Positions 1 to 11,760 of a stretch of 64,000 nt of DNA are shown here, in pieces. Both the position numbers and the translations under genes were made by a program. The stretch comes from Multifurca ochricompacta (lineage: Eukaryota > Basidiomycota > Agaricomycetes > Russulales > Russulaceae), in the NCBI GenBank assembly GCA_022496185.1, contig WTXG01000057.1, forward strand, positions 62,001-126,000. The letters run 5' to 3'. A model generated the notes under the pieces. It did not search any database, had not been told where the DNA came from, and saw only the letters and a program-made list of their open reading frames with translations. Every line of letters begins with the position of its first letter. Within the stretch, counting starts at the first letter, position 1.

Positions 1-1419
1 CATGGTATTGGCGTTGAGTCTTCCGAGCTCTAGCACACGCTCGACGGTCCATTCCGCGCCGGCGACACCGGCGACAAACTCCGCCGTCCAAGGTATCATC
101 GCGGTGTGACATAGAGGTAGTCGTCCTTTGATAGCCGGTAATGAGGCGTAGATGTTCGCGGGGATCATGTAGGGTGCGTCGGTTTCGAGGATGATACGAG
201 GAGAGGACGATTGTGCGAACATTTGATGGGTGATATTGGACGTGTTGTCGTTGGATGAGAACGTGATTACGCCTTTTTTTTTTATAATTAGAAATTAAAA
301 TTTTTTGGGTGCTCGTTCATCAGTCGGGAGGGAATATGGACGAGAACACAAGAGACACACCAGTGATGCCAATGTAGAGATTTGGAAAATGGTTTAATAA
401 GCGTTGTGCAAAATCGGGCGAGTCCGTGAAACAATGAACGTGTATCTGTGTACACCGATTTTGGTTTCTCAAGTCAGAAGTGCCCCCCAGCATAATAATA
501 TATATATATATCTTTTTTTTTTTGGCGGAAACGCGCGCACCTTGTGGTCCTTGGGTACCTCTGCCTTGAGTATTTGTTCCGTATCCTCATCCGCTTCTCG
601 TGTGTGCACAGTGATGGGCTTTCCCAACCGTACGGCGTGTCGCAGCTGTCGTGAAAAGACTTCTTTTTGAACGTCCCGTGGAGAGTTATCATAATGGTAA
701 TCGAGGCCGATCTCGCCCCACCCCACGTTACGAGGATGTGCCATGGCTTCAAGGCTTGGTTTAGGGTCATCTATCAGTGAGTGCACCGTTGACCCCCCGC
801 GGGAGGAGAGAGTAGAAAAAAGTTCTTACATATCCTTCTCTACATCATCGGTGTAGAGTTTGGCCTCGTGTCTGTATTCGTTGACTGTAAATGAGGAGGG
901 CTCGTTTTATAAGTTGAAGAGTACCGAACGCTCACGGATGAACACCTGTAAATGTGAATGACGAACCCATCTCTCACTCAGCCTTGAGCTTCTATCAGTC
1001 AACATGCACGCACCCATAACGAACCAATACTCCAGTTCACCCCACTTCTCCTTCCTATTCTCCACCGCGACTGCCGCCGAATCGGCGATCTCTTTCCATA
1101 CCTTCTGCACTGGTGCTTCGCACCACACATCCACCAAGGCAGCTACCTTCTTCCCTTGATACAGACCCCTCACGAGGTCGTATACATCTTGATACCTTCC
1201 GTCCTTATACTTTTGTTTGTAAACGGCAAACGTTGAAAGTAGGTGCGTATGCGTGTCCACAATTGGTGCAGCCGTGTGCGCGGGATGAGGGGGAAGAAGC
1301 AGGCTGTCTTCAGAGGGTCCTTTCTTATTATTCTTGCCCATGTTTCTCGCGTGATATGAGTATGAGAACAGAAAATTCGTGAAGTGACGACGGCGAGACA
1401 AGGAGAAGGAGCGAAGCAT
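1..1419 (-). CDS. TatD-family metal-dependent hydrolase (partial, 3' end outside window)
   Basis: Member of the TatD/YcfH amidohydrolase family, metal-dependent hydrolases with reported DNase activity. Seen in sequence: the N-terminal metal motif IVDTHTHL (about residue 53), then a long first exon; a central exon (about 540-775) with GWGEIGLDYHYDNS, FSRQLRHAVRLGKPITVHTR; and a last visible exon (1-270) with ILETDAPYMIPANIY, the conserved Asp near the C-terminus. The stop codon lies left of position 1. A 10-nt microexon (936-945) between GT-AG introns restores the family HPHEAKLY block. Met1 at 1419 gives a 26-residue extension rich in Arg, Ser and Phe with no acidic residue, resembling a mitochondrial presequence. 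Met27 (1341), followed by GKNNKKG, could start a non-mitochondrial form. Divergent from PCNA across 204 bp. Exon joins downstream of 830 were not fully resolved. Confidence 0.85.
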
Positions 1420-1623
1420 GAAGCATGAAGATGTCTTATCTTATCTTATCTTGTCATTGGATTGTCACGAGATGTGACAAACGCGTTCTGTAACGCGTTT
1501 CAATCTCCGCTTAAACTTCCAGAACAGAACGCGTCACAATGCGCCATTCGCCCGTTCGCCATTCCCCGCCATTCACCGTTTTCACCATTCCCCTTGGTCG
1601 TGTCGTAAATCGCTAGCAAAGAC
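1420..1623. promoter_or_regulatory. Divergent TatD/PCNA promoter with three MluI cell-cycle boxes
   Basis: The 204-bp interval between the TatD and PCNA starts contains three copies of ACGCGT at 1481-1486, 1493-1498 and 1529-1534, about 90-143 bp upstream of the PCNA ATG. ACGCGT is the MCB element bound by MBF (Mbp1-Swi6 type) to give G1/S transcription of DNA replication genes in yeasts, so G1/S control of PCNA is a reasonable inference. A run of TCTTA repeats (1434-1452; GATA-like on the other strand) lies on the TatD side. The PCNA side also has several CGCCATTC repeats (1540-1590). Confidence 0.7.
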
Positions 1624-3025
1624 ATGTTGGAAGCAACGCTGAACGAAGCGGCTACCCTTAAACGTCTTCTTGATGGTACGTGACTCTGCTTAACCATCCG
1701 TTGGGCTTGATTGAGACATGACATCCAGCGGTCAAGGAACTGGTACAGGATGCGAACTTTGAGTGTAATGAAGAGGGCATCGTGAGTGATCATTCTTTCT
1801 TGCCCCCTTTCGAATAAGGAATATGTACCGAGTAACTACCCGTCCCCCAGAACCTGCAAGCTATGGATAATTCCCATGTGGCTCTTGTCTCCGTTAAATT
1901 GCACACCGAAGGCTTTTCGTCGTATCGCTGCGACCGTCCAATCCCCCTTGGTGTTAATTTAGGCTCACTCACAAAGGTCCTAAAATGCGCAAAGGACGAT
2001 GACAAGTGTACACTCAAGGCGACCGACAATGGTGACATCCTCAGCCTCAAGTACGAGGCACACCGTGCGTCCTAACCTAAACCCGACTGCATCACCCTGC
2101 TGATTGCCATCTCATGTCCTAGATGCTGACCGCGTCGCCGAGTATGATATGAAGTTGATGGATATCGATGCCGACTCGCTTGGGATTCCTGACACCGACT
2201 ACGATGCACGCATCACCATGATGGCTACCGAGTTCGCTCGCATTGTTCGCGATCTCTCTACTCTAGGCGAATCGGTTCGCATCGAAGTGTCCAAAGAAGG
2301 GGTCCGCTTTTTGAGCGATGGCGAAGCCGCTCAAGGGAACATTCTTCTCAAGCAAACTGATTCTGCACGTGCGCGATACGAGCATTATGGCAAAGATGAT
2401 GATGACGACGACGACGACGTCAAGGAGGAGGATGACGCTGAGAAGCCGAAAAAGACAAAGAAAGTGAAGAAGGTTAAGAAGGAGGAGGGTGTAGAAGAAG
2501 ATGGGGACGAAGAGATGGCAAATGGGGATGAAGCGGAGGCCGAGTTCCAAGCCCGATCCGGGGATGAGGGGGAGGATGAAGTGAGTGACAGCGAGAAAAA
2601 GAAGCGTAAACGACCCGCTGCATCATCATCCGTGCGTTCTCCACTTCTTTGTATTTTGCGAGCAGCTTCTCATCGTCATGTAGGATCCAAAGGCGAAAAA
2701 GAAGGCAAAGAAGGCAGTCGAGAGCTCGTCCGATAGCAGCGGTGGCAGCGGCGGCGTGCACATCGAGATGTCGCAGCACGTCAGTTTAACATTCTCTTTA
2801 AAATATCTCGTCAATTTCTCCAAAAGCGGGTCACTCTCGGATACGGTCCAACTTATGCTGAAAAATGATGTTCCTCTCCTTGTAAGTATTTATTTTAATT
2901 CTGTCCTTTTTGCGCGTTTTCGCCAAGCTCAAGGTCCGACCGACACTTTTTCTTGATAGGTATCTTATACATTCGGTCAGGGTTATATTCGGTATTATCT
3001 GGCACCTAAGATTGGCGATGAATAA
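1624..3025 (+). CDS. PCNA: Proliferating cell nuclear antigen (sliding clamp) with a long charged insertion
   Basis: Sliding clamp that holds DNA polymerases and repair factors on nuclear DNA. Six exons: 1624-1675, 1729-1781, 1851-2064, 2123-2631, 2684-2881, 2960-3025. All introns are GT-AG and the joins are in frame, giving 363 residues against about 260 for typical PCNA. Family blocks seen: [20 protein letters not shown] at the start, [16 protein letters not shown], the interdomain region [46 protein letters not shown] and the C-terminal [10 protein letters not shown]. The extra length lies between NILLKQT and VHIEM: about 100 residues with a D8 run, [13 protein letters not shown] and KKKRKRP. 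This matches a surface loop in domain 2 of known clamps. The insertion is open, in frame and crosses one intron, so it is probably translated. Whether other basidiomycetes share it was not checked. Confidence 0.93.
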
Positions 3026-5940
3026 GACCACCCGTCGTTACCACCTTTACCTTATCGTATCCGACACCTCTTTCGGCCGGCCGCATATTGTATCTCATGA
3101 TTACTTATATTTCGGACCCTCACTAAACAACAGACTACTTGTTAGTTCTCTTTAAGCTTGTCGATAAATGAGAGGCTGGCAGTCATTGCCCATCACATGG
3201 TTCGAGGTTCATTAAAAATGAGTTCTGTTTTTTGAGAGTTTGAACCTTGTTTGGCAGGGAATCATCATCCCGACAACGCAGGCGGTAACCTCTTACCAGT
3301 AGTGGACGACATGATATGCACCGTGACCTATTGTTTCACAACCAGTACGGCTTCTAGGTTATGGAATTTTCTACATTAGCTGGTCAGGTACGACATCTGA
3401 AACTTCCTTTGTTGTTCTGGCAAGCTGTTATCAACGAGGGTGTCACGCTCCAGGGTACAGTCTCCCCGGGGGGAGGGAGGGGGGGTAAAGGGGCCTATCC
3501 CCCCCTCTTTCCCATATGCCCTCCTCGAAGAACTCCCCCAGGGCCTTGCCCATTATCGCGAGAAACGATTGAGACTCTCAGCCGGGGGGAGAAAGACGCC
3601 AACGAGGTGAAGCTTGAATGATCATGCGGTGGTCTCTCTCTCCAAAACTCCAAACTGTTATAATTGCAACCCGCACCCGCCTGGGGTATTCATCATCACT
3701 TGGCACCGATGGTTTCAGTCAGTATTATTCACACAGAGCAAACATCATGCACTCTAAGACAGGACAGGACAGGACGAGACCATCGGAGAATCATTATTGA
3801 ATTGGTCGCTGACTGGCAGGTTTTCTCGCTCACTCATTCACTTATTCGGAGGGAGTGTTTGTCAATCACCTTAAAAAAAACAAAAAAAGACACTTACCTC
3901 ATACAGGGCAGTGAGCCCGATGGCTCGTGGAGCATGTCGATTGACCCTGGTCGGTTGTTGCCCGCCTCTCTCGAAAAAAATAAGGTCATACAAATATGAA
4001 GAGAAATTTCCGAACCCTTCCTCTAAGCAACCTGCCCCCTCCCCCCCCATCGCCACGAGCCCACCGCGACAGCTCGTGAGCCCGGGATTCCAGAATACTA
4101 CCTACCTCCGTGTTTCTTTCCAAGTGGAGAAGAAAACGGAATGAAACCTGCCAACTTTCCAAAAAAGTTCATTTGAAGAGGTATAAGGGGCCCCCTTCAA
4201 AAGAATAGATCAATTTCAACCATGCCAGGTGCCTGGAGTATTATTTTTTAGGGGGGAATGAATGTCCTTGAGGGGTCGTCAGTGTGTTCTTTCCCCAAGC
4301 CCTAATCACACCGGGGTCGGTGCTGGAAATCCCTCCATACAGGGATCTACAACTAGCACCTTCACTTCTATCGCTTCGCTTCCCGCCGCTTCCAATTTCT
4401 AAAAGGCAAGATGGGTCCTCCTCACCTGGACCAAAAGCAGTGACCGCGGCAGCCAGCACACCCACATGCACGACGCGACGGCATACCGTCGAATTTGATA
4501 GACCCCGGAATATAGTGCGCGCCCCTGATCCACTGTCTGCTTACTACCATTCCACCATTTCTCCCCCAGAGCATCGCTAGAAACTCATCGTTTTTTAGTC
4601 TCGGTTTGCGACTTTTTTTTTGGGGGATGCAACCACGTTCCAGTGATATCGCACCCATGTCTGAGAGCGCGCTCCGCGAGGCGGGTCATCCTGTCTCGGT
4701 TTTCTGCTTATAAGAACCCGATGGCGGGTGCGACTGTCAAATTGGACTCATTCCATCCCGCTACCCCTGAAACCAAGGGAAAAGGCAGCGCCGAAATTCC
4801 AATAGCGGCAGTGCTGTTCAAAAAAAAGAAGATATATATAAATAAATCAAAATCAACGTTATCCCGTGTCCCCCGCCAAAGCCTGAGCGCGAATCGGGCG
4901 GGACGCCCACCATGCAAGTCATACGAAGAGCGCCAATGCCAGCAGAGCGATATCACGCGAGAACTATTGTAGAAATAACACGTGTTGATCTCGAGAACGT
5001 CACGCTTGAATGATTTAACCCTTGGCCCTAGCAAGGGTCGCTCGCGACAAATTAATTCTCCCAAACATAGATGATCCCGCTCTTGTTTGCAAGGCCATAG
5101 GATCCTTCAACATCCTTCGCGCGCGTTTCTCGCGGCTGGCGTAATTCATTCGCTTTATTGTTTTAATAGTGAAGAGTGTGATAGAGAATGGCAAGGCAAG
5201 CCATGTGGAAGAACATGGCGATGGAAAGAGGATGCTTCGTTTTCGAGGTTGTATCGCTGCCAGGTTCACATCCTTGCAATTTGACACTCTTCTCAATGTT
5301 AAGCGCCTGATCAAATTCTTCCTGGACTTTTACTCTAGAAACTTGATTTATCGCAAATGCATGACTTCCTTAAAGAGTGTCGATGCTTCCATAACAGTGT
5401 TTCGACGTGCAGCTCAGTGCGTTGCCTGGTCAACAGAGTAGCAAATGCTCGCTACAAATTTGAGCAGCGTATACGTGGACGTCAGCGCGAAGTGTATCCT
5501 GCCAACCCAGCGTCGTGTCGTGAATCTATACCATCGGTCCAGAACGTGTTCTCATGTTAATAGGCGGAGCTTCTCGAATTTGCGGAGTATAGCAGTCCAC
5601 AAGGCCGCAGGAAGCTATTAAGATGAACCCCACAGCGAAGCAACGCCATCTCGAAGCCCACGCCCGAACCTAATCACAGGAGGCATATAGCTAGAGCTAC
5701 CTTCGTTCACAACCATCTCTGATAATGATAGTTACCCTGATTGAGCGCGATTGGAGGGAATTCTGGAGGCTCATCGACCAGCGCCTCTGGAGTACTTCGG
5801 AGAAGTTACGTCTTATTTATCCGGTGATAGTAGAGACCCCGCTAGCAGCTATCCAAGCCCTGACAAAGGAACAACCACATCGAGAAATGTTCAAAGCCAG
5901 CTACTCAAGAGTCCTAGCAGGATCGCACAGCCATACTGAG
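3026..5940. other. No recognisable gene
   Basis: Only short open frames without family motifs. Mixed composition with C/G runs (3,465-3,540) and A/T runs (for example 3,875-3,893 and 4,610-4,622). No tRNA, LTR or terminal-repeat structure was recognised. Confidence 0.5.
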
Positions 5941-6364
5941 CTATTGATGACTTCGTGCGGAGGGACGTAGTTGCGCTTTGCATCCTCCCACTATTTGCAT
6001 CAATTTCTTATCTAAGGCCATCTCGTCCCAATGTAATGCCAGTGGTTTTTGTGATTTGTGAAGGTGGGGTAATAGAATTGTCCTTGATTCCATTTCTCGG
6101 AAGACCCCAAGAGAAGTTTCATTAAAATATAATATATGAACCCAGGACGTAAATGCGATACTTACCAGAGTCAGTGTTGATCGGAGACAAGGAGGGCGCA
6201 AAAAGCGCCTGTTCGAGATAAGTCAAGCGCTGAAACGGACCACGTGTAAGAAAAAGGTAGCAAAGAGAACATATACCATCCAGAGTCCCCAAGATACGCC
6301 TCGAGGTTGATTCTGACTTGACAAAAACACCATCATAAACGGATCGAGTTTCGAAAACCGACAT
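5941..6364 (-). CDS. Possible small gene of unknown function (weak)
   Basis: Not recognised. On the minus strand an ATG at 6364 opens a frame beginning MSVFETRSVYDGVFVKSE, followed by plausible splice signals: a GTATAT donor near 6276, a TTTCAG acceptor near 6232, then a GTAAGT donor near 6168 and a further open stretch with a stop at 5941. The acceptor/donor pairs of typical local intron size are the main reason to list it. No domain was seen, and a decayed or chance structure is equally possible. Confidence 0.22.
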
Positions 6365-7625
6365 CCCCGCCGGCCACAGGTGGTCGGAACATGGCTAGCT
6401 GCTCAGTACCTTGGACTTCCCGTATAGAATTTGATGGGATGTCAAGGAAAGTGCCAGTGAATGTCATACTAGCATGCAAGAGACCTTGTAACTCCTTTTA
6501 CTCTGCGCGCCGTATAGTACTGTATAAAGCAGTTTAGTCAGCGGGTGATCACTGTTACAACCAAGCGCCGTCTTTTTTGGGAGGCGTAAGTGCCCCTCCC
6601 TTCCTCAATGAATCCATGGGTCAGCGGATGTCGGGATGATGCAACCCAGACTGGGGGTTGTGGACAAATGTGTTCACTGGTGGTGGTAATGAGTTGAAAT
6701 GCGGCGGAGGCAAATAACAGACTACCGGCGCAGCGGGCCGCAACTATACCCTAGCCGTCAATACCGCCCACTGCACATAATTATTAAGATGATCAAATTG
6801 TGTTAAGTTAAGTGAGTACGGAAATGCTAATGGTAGTCGCCGTCTCACTATGTTAGCCCTGACCTGATCTGACAAAAAGACAAAAATAAAGATAAAGATA
6901 AAGTCATCAATGGGAATGAATGATCGGTAGGACGGCACTTGGAACGCCTACGGAACGCCCAACTTAATTTCAATCCAGCAGGCAGCAGGCACTAAAGACG
7001 GCGGAGGGATGACCGACGTACACGGTATCGTGATAGTGGGTGTTCCTTAGCCAAACGGCCTAGAATCTAATCGGCGACTACTAATCGGGCTCGGACTCGG
7101 ACTCAGAGTGCGACAGCAACTGCGTTCGATCACCATTTGCCAAGTTTTTGTGGCCGCCGGAGGCCAAAACCTAATAGTTTGAAGCAGCAGCTGTCCCACC
7201 GAGTAATCGTTTTTTTGAGTCGAGAAGACAGATATAGCTTCATGCCGTTCAGCACCAGCGTGTATTTCAGATCAGATTAGACAAGACGATCAAATATCTA
7301 TCACCAACGACTGGCACAATTTCAAGCCAAGTCATCTACGCAAGCCAAAAAATTATCACTTTCTTTAGGTTCGATACCAAAAAAATGATGTGATGCGAAG
7401 AGTCTACGAATTCAAGTATGTCTTGCCCTGCTCGGGCACATTTTTTACACTTTAATGAACCTATTCTACAATAAATTCCCAGAATTCCTAATACTGGGTC
7501 CCGTGGACCATCGCCCCGGTGAAAATAAAACGAATGCGGCAAAAGAAAAGAACGTAATTAATGTGTCCATCGACACCCAGGTGCCAAAAACTATCCACTA
7601 GACCAGACCTCTCATATGTAGCTGG
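6365..7625. other. No recognisable gene
   Basis: No family motifs, RNA genes or repeat termini seen on either strand. Part of this stretch probably serves as the 3' flank of the UbiA-type gene. Confidence 0.5.
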
Positions 7626-8707
7626 TCAAAATATCAAACGCAACCTGTAATATCCAGGAAGCATATATGCAGCACAAAGCCACACCTTGACCATAACATG
7701 TCAAACGCATCGAAACGGAACGCAGCACAGGCGATAACTTACATTATACCAATAAAATGAAACCCTGTCCGCACGCACATCTGTTCGGGTGACGAACCTA
7801 ACCCCGACAAAGAAAGCGAGAACACCCATAACTGCTGCTGCTATATGATCCAGCCGCCAAGTCCGTGAAATACCCCAAGACCAAGCGATCAAGAAAATGG
7901 CAGTGGCTACGCGAGACAGCTCAGGATATGCAATTGGGAGTGTTACACGTCCAGTTGCAGCATCTCCCGGCATGTCTTTATAATCTTGCGTGTGAATCGT
8001 TGTCAAAATAATTCCCGCGCTCAGCGCAACAGCAGCGTACACTGTGCCATCAGCGTCGCTCTCGTTTCGACCTTTTTTGTTTTTATTTTATTTTTATTAG
8101 AAAAACAAAAATTCCCACTAAAAATCTTATGTGAGCACTTACAAGCGACAAATGTTGCCCCGGCCTCGGCGACAGCATATCCGACCGCATTCAGCGCGTT
8201 CCGGATAAACCAATGCCCACCCGCTCCACCGCCTTCATTATAAGTCAACATGAACAACGACGCGCCAAGACTAGCGAGTACCGTCCGCGGACCATAGGCC
8301 GCGGACAGTAGAAGACACAGAGGGATCATCATCCAACGTAGCGTGCGAGCCATACGAATAGAAACACGACCCGCTGGAAGAGGTCGGTCGGGATGATTAA
8401 GCGAGTCTTCTGCGATCGCGCGTGGAAGTGTCTGGTTTGCGAGCCCAAGCTGCAGGGTATGAATCCACAACCAAAATACGACATGAAGGAGACGAATGAA
8501 TCCACACGACGGCGCTGTGGCAGCGGCGAAAAGAGTCTGGTGATGGACGGGGAGAGAGAGAGAGAGATATTCCGGGTGAATGACTCGCCAGAGAAGAGAG
8601 AGAAAAAGAGAGAAATCACGCACAACGGGAGGAATAAGGGTCTTCATATCGGACTTAGTGAAAAGAAAAAGAGTGTGAAGGTGAAACAAAATAGCTGTTG
8701 CAGCCAT
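7626..8707 (-). CDS. UbiA-family membrane prenyltransferase
   Basis: Integral-membrane prenyltransferase-like protein that would transfer a prenyl group to an aromatic or indole acceptor; the substrate cannot be told. Three exons were read: a first exon from ATG 8707, a second beginning near 8038 and a last at 7626-7685. Introns run from about 8142 to 8039 (phase 1) and 7742 to 7686. Seen: the first Asp-rich motif region NQTLPRAIAEDSLNHPDRPL followed by PAGR, and the second motif HTQDYKDMPGDAATGR before several hydrophobic segments. The typical UbiA first motif is NDxxDxxxD; here it reads NQ...ED..N, a variant I associate with fungal secondary-metabolism homologues. No adjacent biosynthetic cluster is visible. 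The C-terminus GYYRLRLIF is short. An upstream second membrane segment supports the chosen ATG. Confidence 0.8.
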
Positions 8708-9428
8708 GACGACAGCTGAAGGGGGGAGGAGGGGGATCAGATCACAGAGTTTAAGAATACTTAGGGGCCAGGCGAGGAGGTGTGCAGACGCCGTCGAGTA
8801 TATAAAAAAAAAAAACCCCCCAATTCATCTATTCCGTCACTTCCTTAAAACTTCCGGCCATGGCGAGCGGTTGCTATGAATTAGATGGTGAGCGGTTGCG
8901 ATGTTGTTTACGAGCCGTGACACGGGGACGAGGGATCCACAAGTGAAGGGCTTCAAGTTTCATTTGACGTTAGGGTAGGCGCTAATGTAACGGGTTCTAA
9001 GCCGATTAAAGGCATTAGCGGCAATCTACCCGAGCCTCGGCACACCTACCTGAACCAATGTGAGTCTCACGATTTACGACCTCCCGTTTCTTGAGATGGG
9101 TCCAGTTGCCCCGGCAATGCGGCTATAGAAGAATGAATAGCCGTTACGCGTGAGGTCACCCGTAACAAGAGCCGAAGTCCCTCCTAAATTTTATTTTTAT
9201 GTGCGCTACCTCTTGCTTGCTTGCTGACTTCATTGCTCTTCCCGAACGCAGGCACGCAGATCCTCGAGGAAAAACCCATTCCATTAAATGCAGCAGACAA
9301 TCCAATATGACAGTTATTATCAGGTACCAATTACATTGCATCAAAACAATCGGCACCGTACCCACAAAAGCGCATAAACCAAACGCCATCGCATTTTGAA
9401 GTCAACCAATCAAACCGTGTCACTCTTC
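8708..9428. other. Intergenic, nothing recognised
   Basis: Likely promoter of the UbiA-type gene on the right-hand side and 3' flank of the transporter. Contains an A11 run near 8,803 and no motif that can be assigned. Confidence 0.5.
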
Positions 9429-11760
9429 TTATCGAATGAGTCCGAATCGACGTCGACCCCTGCTTTCGAGAATTCTGTCATTTACTCCACACGTCAGTGA
9501 AGAGAGCGATGAGGAAGCGAAACAAGACGCGCCTTGTCCTCGGCGGCGAGCAACGTGGGCGGCACGATCGTCAGCACTAATGGCCCCGAAAATGATATCC
9601 ATTTCCTCGAGGGACCGACCTTTTGTTTCTGGAATTAGACTGCATGCTTATGTGAGCAAAAAGTCTAGCAGAAAAAAAAGGGAGTGGGAAATGGAACACA
9701 CAGCGAGAAGGGTGCCATCGCCCCGATATTCAGAGACGCGAACATCAGGAACATCTTGTAACCGAGCCTTGTATGAATGGTTGGTGTCACTCTTGACACG
9801 ACAAAGTCTGGGAAGACACGGTTGGACATGTCACGGGAATATCGGAGGAAATACGCACTCCATAACCATTGTGACGAAGACGCAACAGCTAATCCATAAT
9901 GTCGGGTCCGTGTTGGGAAAATGTCGGAGACGTATACCCACGGTAAGGGACCCCAACCCATGGAATAGAAGCAGACGTATATGTATATCATTGCGGCCAT
10001 AGCCTTACCAGAAGCCGGCGGGTTGGGCAGTGGCGTTGATGACGGTGGGTGTGTCTTGAGAAGAGCCCCAACGATAAAGAACAAGGTGCCCATCCCTATC
10101 GCAGATATGAAGAGTGATGCCTTCCGACCCCAGGAGTCGACAAAGAAGAATATGAATATCGTCGTTGCAATGACTTTAACCACACCATAGACTCCTGCCG
10201 CGAGGAGCGAGTTCGTGGCACCTGTGTATCCGATCTAGCCTATGGTCAGCGTTTCAAAGTGTGGGAAAATAGTAGGATCAAATTAATCACGGAAGTGAAG
10301 ATCTGGGGGGCATAGTAATTGACCGAGTTCTGCCCACACCATTGCTGCAAGAAGAATATGAAGAACGCGATCAAGAACCGAATGAAGTTCCCACGTCCGA
10401 GAAACGCCTCGCGCAAGCCAAGATTTGCGCGAACTTCACGCTCCTCTTCAAGGGCCGCCTCAATCTCAGCCAATTCGTGACGTACGTCCTCAGAATTCGA
10501 CGGACGCCTACGTAGGTATGCTAGATTCACGAGCGCTTCCACACCACGACCCTTGGATGCTAGCCATCGTGGAGACTCGCGAACAGTCAATAGGCCAAAT
10601 GCCAAGATCCCTGCGGGCACGAATTGGAATCCGAATGGGATACGCCAGATATTTGGGCTGTTGTGAACGTGTAAGCCAATCCCAACTGCAGATCATCAGA
10701 TTCCGAAGGGGCAGCATCCATACGGGTGGAGCTCTTACAGTTGATGAAATACGAAATCATGACCCCGATGGCCACCATGATCTGGAACATCCCAGTAATA
10801 CGCCCACGCACTTCCTTCGGCGAGCATTCAGAGACATAGGCTGGAGCAACGGCACTTATTGCACCAATCCCGAAGCCCGACACGACACGACCTCCATAAA
10901 TATATCCTAGCCCACGTTTGCCTTCGCCACTGGCTATCGTTTGCAACACCTGTGAAAAAAATTATGTTGAAGAAAATTCATGTGTAGACAAGGAAGCCGC
11001 GTACCGCGCCAACGGCGAAAATTAGAGTATAGAACAGGAGTGTCCTACGCCGCCCAATCCAGGCTAAGAAGAGATCAAGGGATTAGCCCAATCCAAATAA
11101 CTCGCGATAACCGAGAAGGGTATTCACAACAACCGTAAGGGACAGAAAAAAATGCCAAGAACGTTTGGCACCATTAATCCAGCAGAAAAAGGCGTGAAGC
11201 GGATCACAAAAACCCGCACTTTACAAAAGAGCTATGCCGAAGAGAAAAAAAACTAAGACTACTAGGGAAAGAAGCGACACATACCCGAGACGGGCGCACT
11301 GCTAAGGGCGCCGAAGAATGCACCAGCTTGTAACACTGATACGACGTTCGCTGAGACGTTGTCGATGCGGCTCTGGTTCACAGGGCCCACTGCGGGACGA
11401 ACACCAAATTGTATCTGGAAATATTTGGACTGGACAACGCCACCAGCAACACCGCTGACACGAGGAACGATTTAAATTAAATTCAACATTCAAAGCAAGG
11501 GACAGACGCACGTGTCGTAGCCAAACAAGACAATACCCCAGTAAGCGATGAAGGCCAACCCTGGTCAAACGGTTGATCGTCAAAACCAATGAACCGCATG
11601 ATAAAAAAAATAACAGCATGAAGGAAAGGGTGAAGGAATGGGAAGGGGAAGGGAAATAATTGCATGGCAACAACCCGTGACCTTGCCACGGGCAGTCAGC
11701 AATTATGGTGGCCGGTTCATAATTGTACCACCTCTCCCACAGCCAATTGGGGATCACGAA
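9429..11760 (-). CDS. MFS sugar transporter (hexose/quinate permease type)
   Basis: Twelve-segment major facilitator permease of the sugar porter family, plasma membrane, probably proton-coupled sugar uptake. Multi-exon on the minus strand. Family signatures in order: FGYDTGVAGGVV in helix 1; VLQAGAFFGAL in helix 2; WIGRRRTLLFY after it; GRVVSGFGIGAISAVAPAYV then SECSPKEVRGRI (sugar transport signature); ESPRWLASKGR at the central loop; QQWCGQNSVNYYAPQIF; DSWGRK; GWGPLPWVYVSDIFPTRTR; and PETKGRSLEEMD near the C-terminus. The stop is at 9429-9431 after a basic tail. The first exon is uncertain. A frame beginning WGLRGFVIPNWLWERW can be read into GLAFIAYWG through a weak donor, but no upstream in-frame ATG was found. 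An ATG at about 11,861 could belong to an additional 5' exon. Confidence 0.85.

Noticed and set aside
11302..11757. 151-codon minus-strand open frame beginning at a GTG
   Set aside because: It reads through an intron of the sugar transporter; only its first part overlaps the putative 5' exon.
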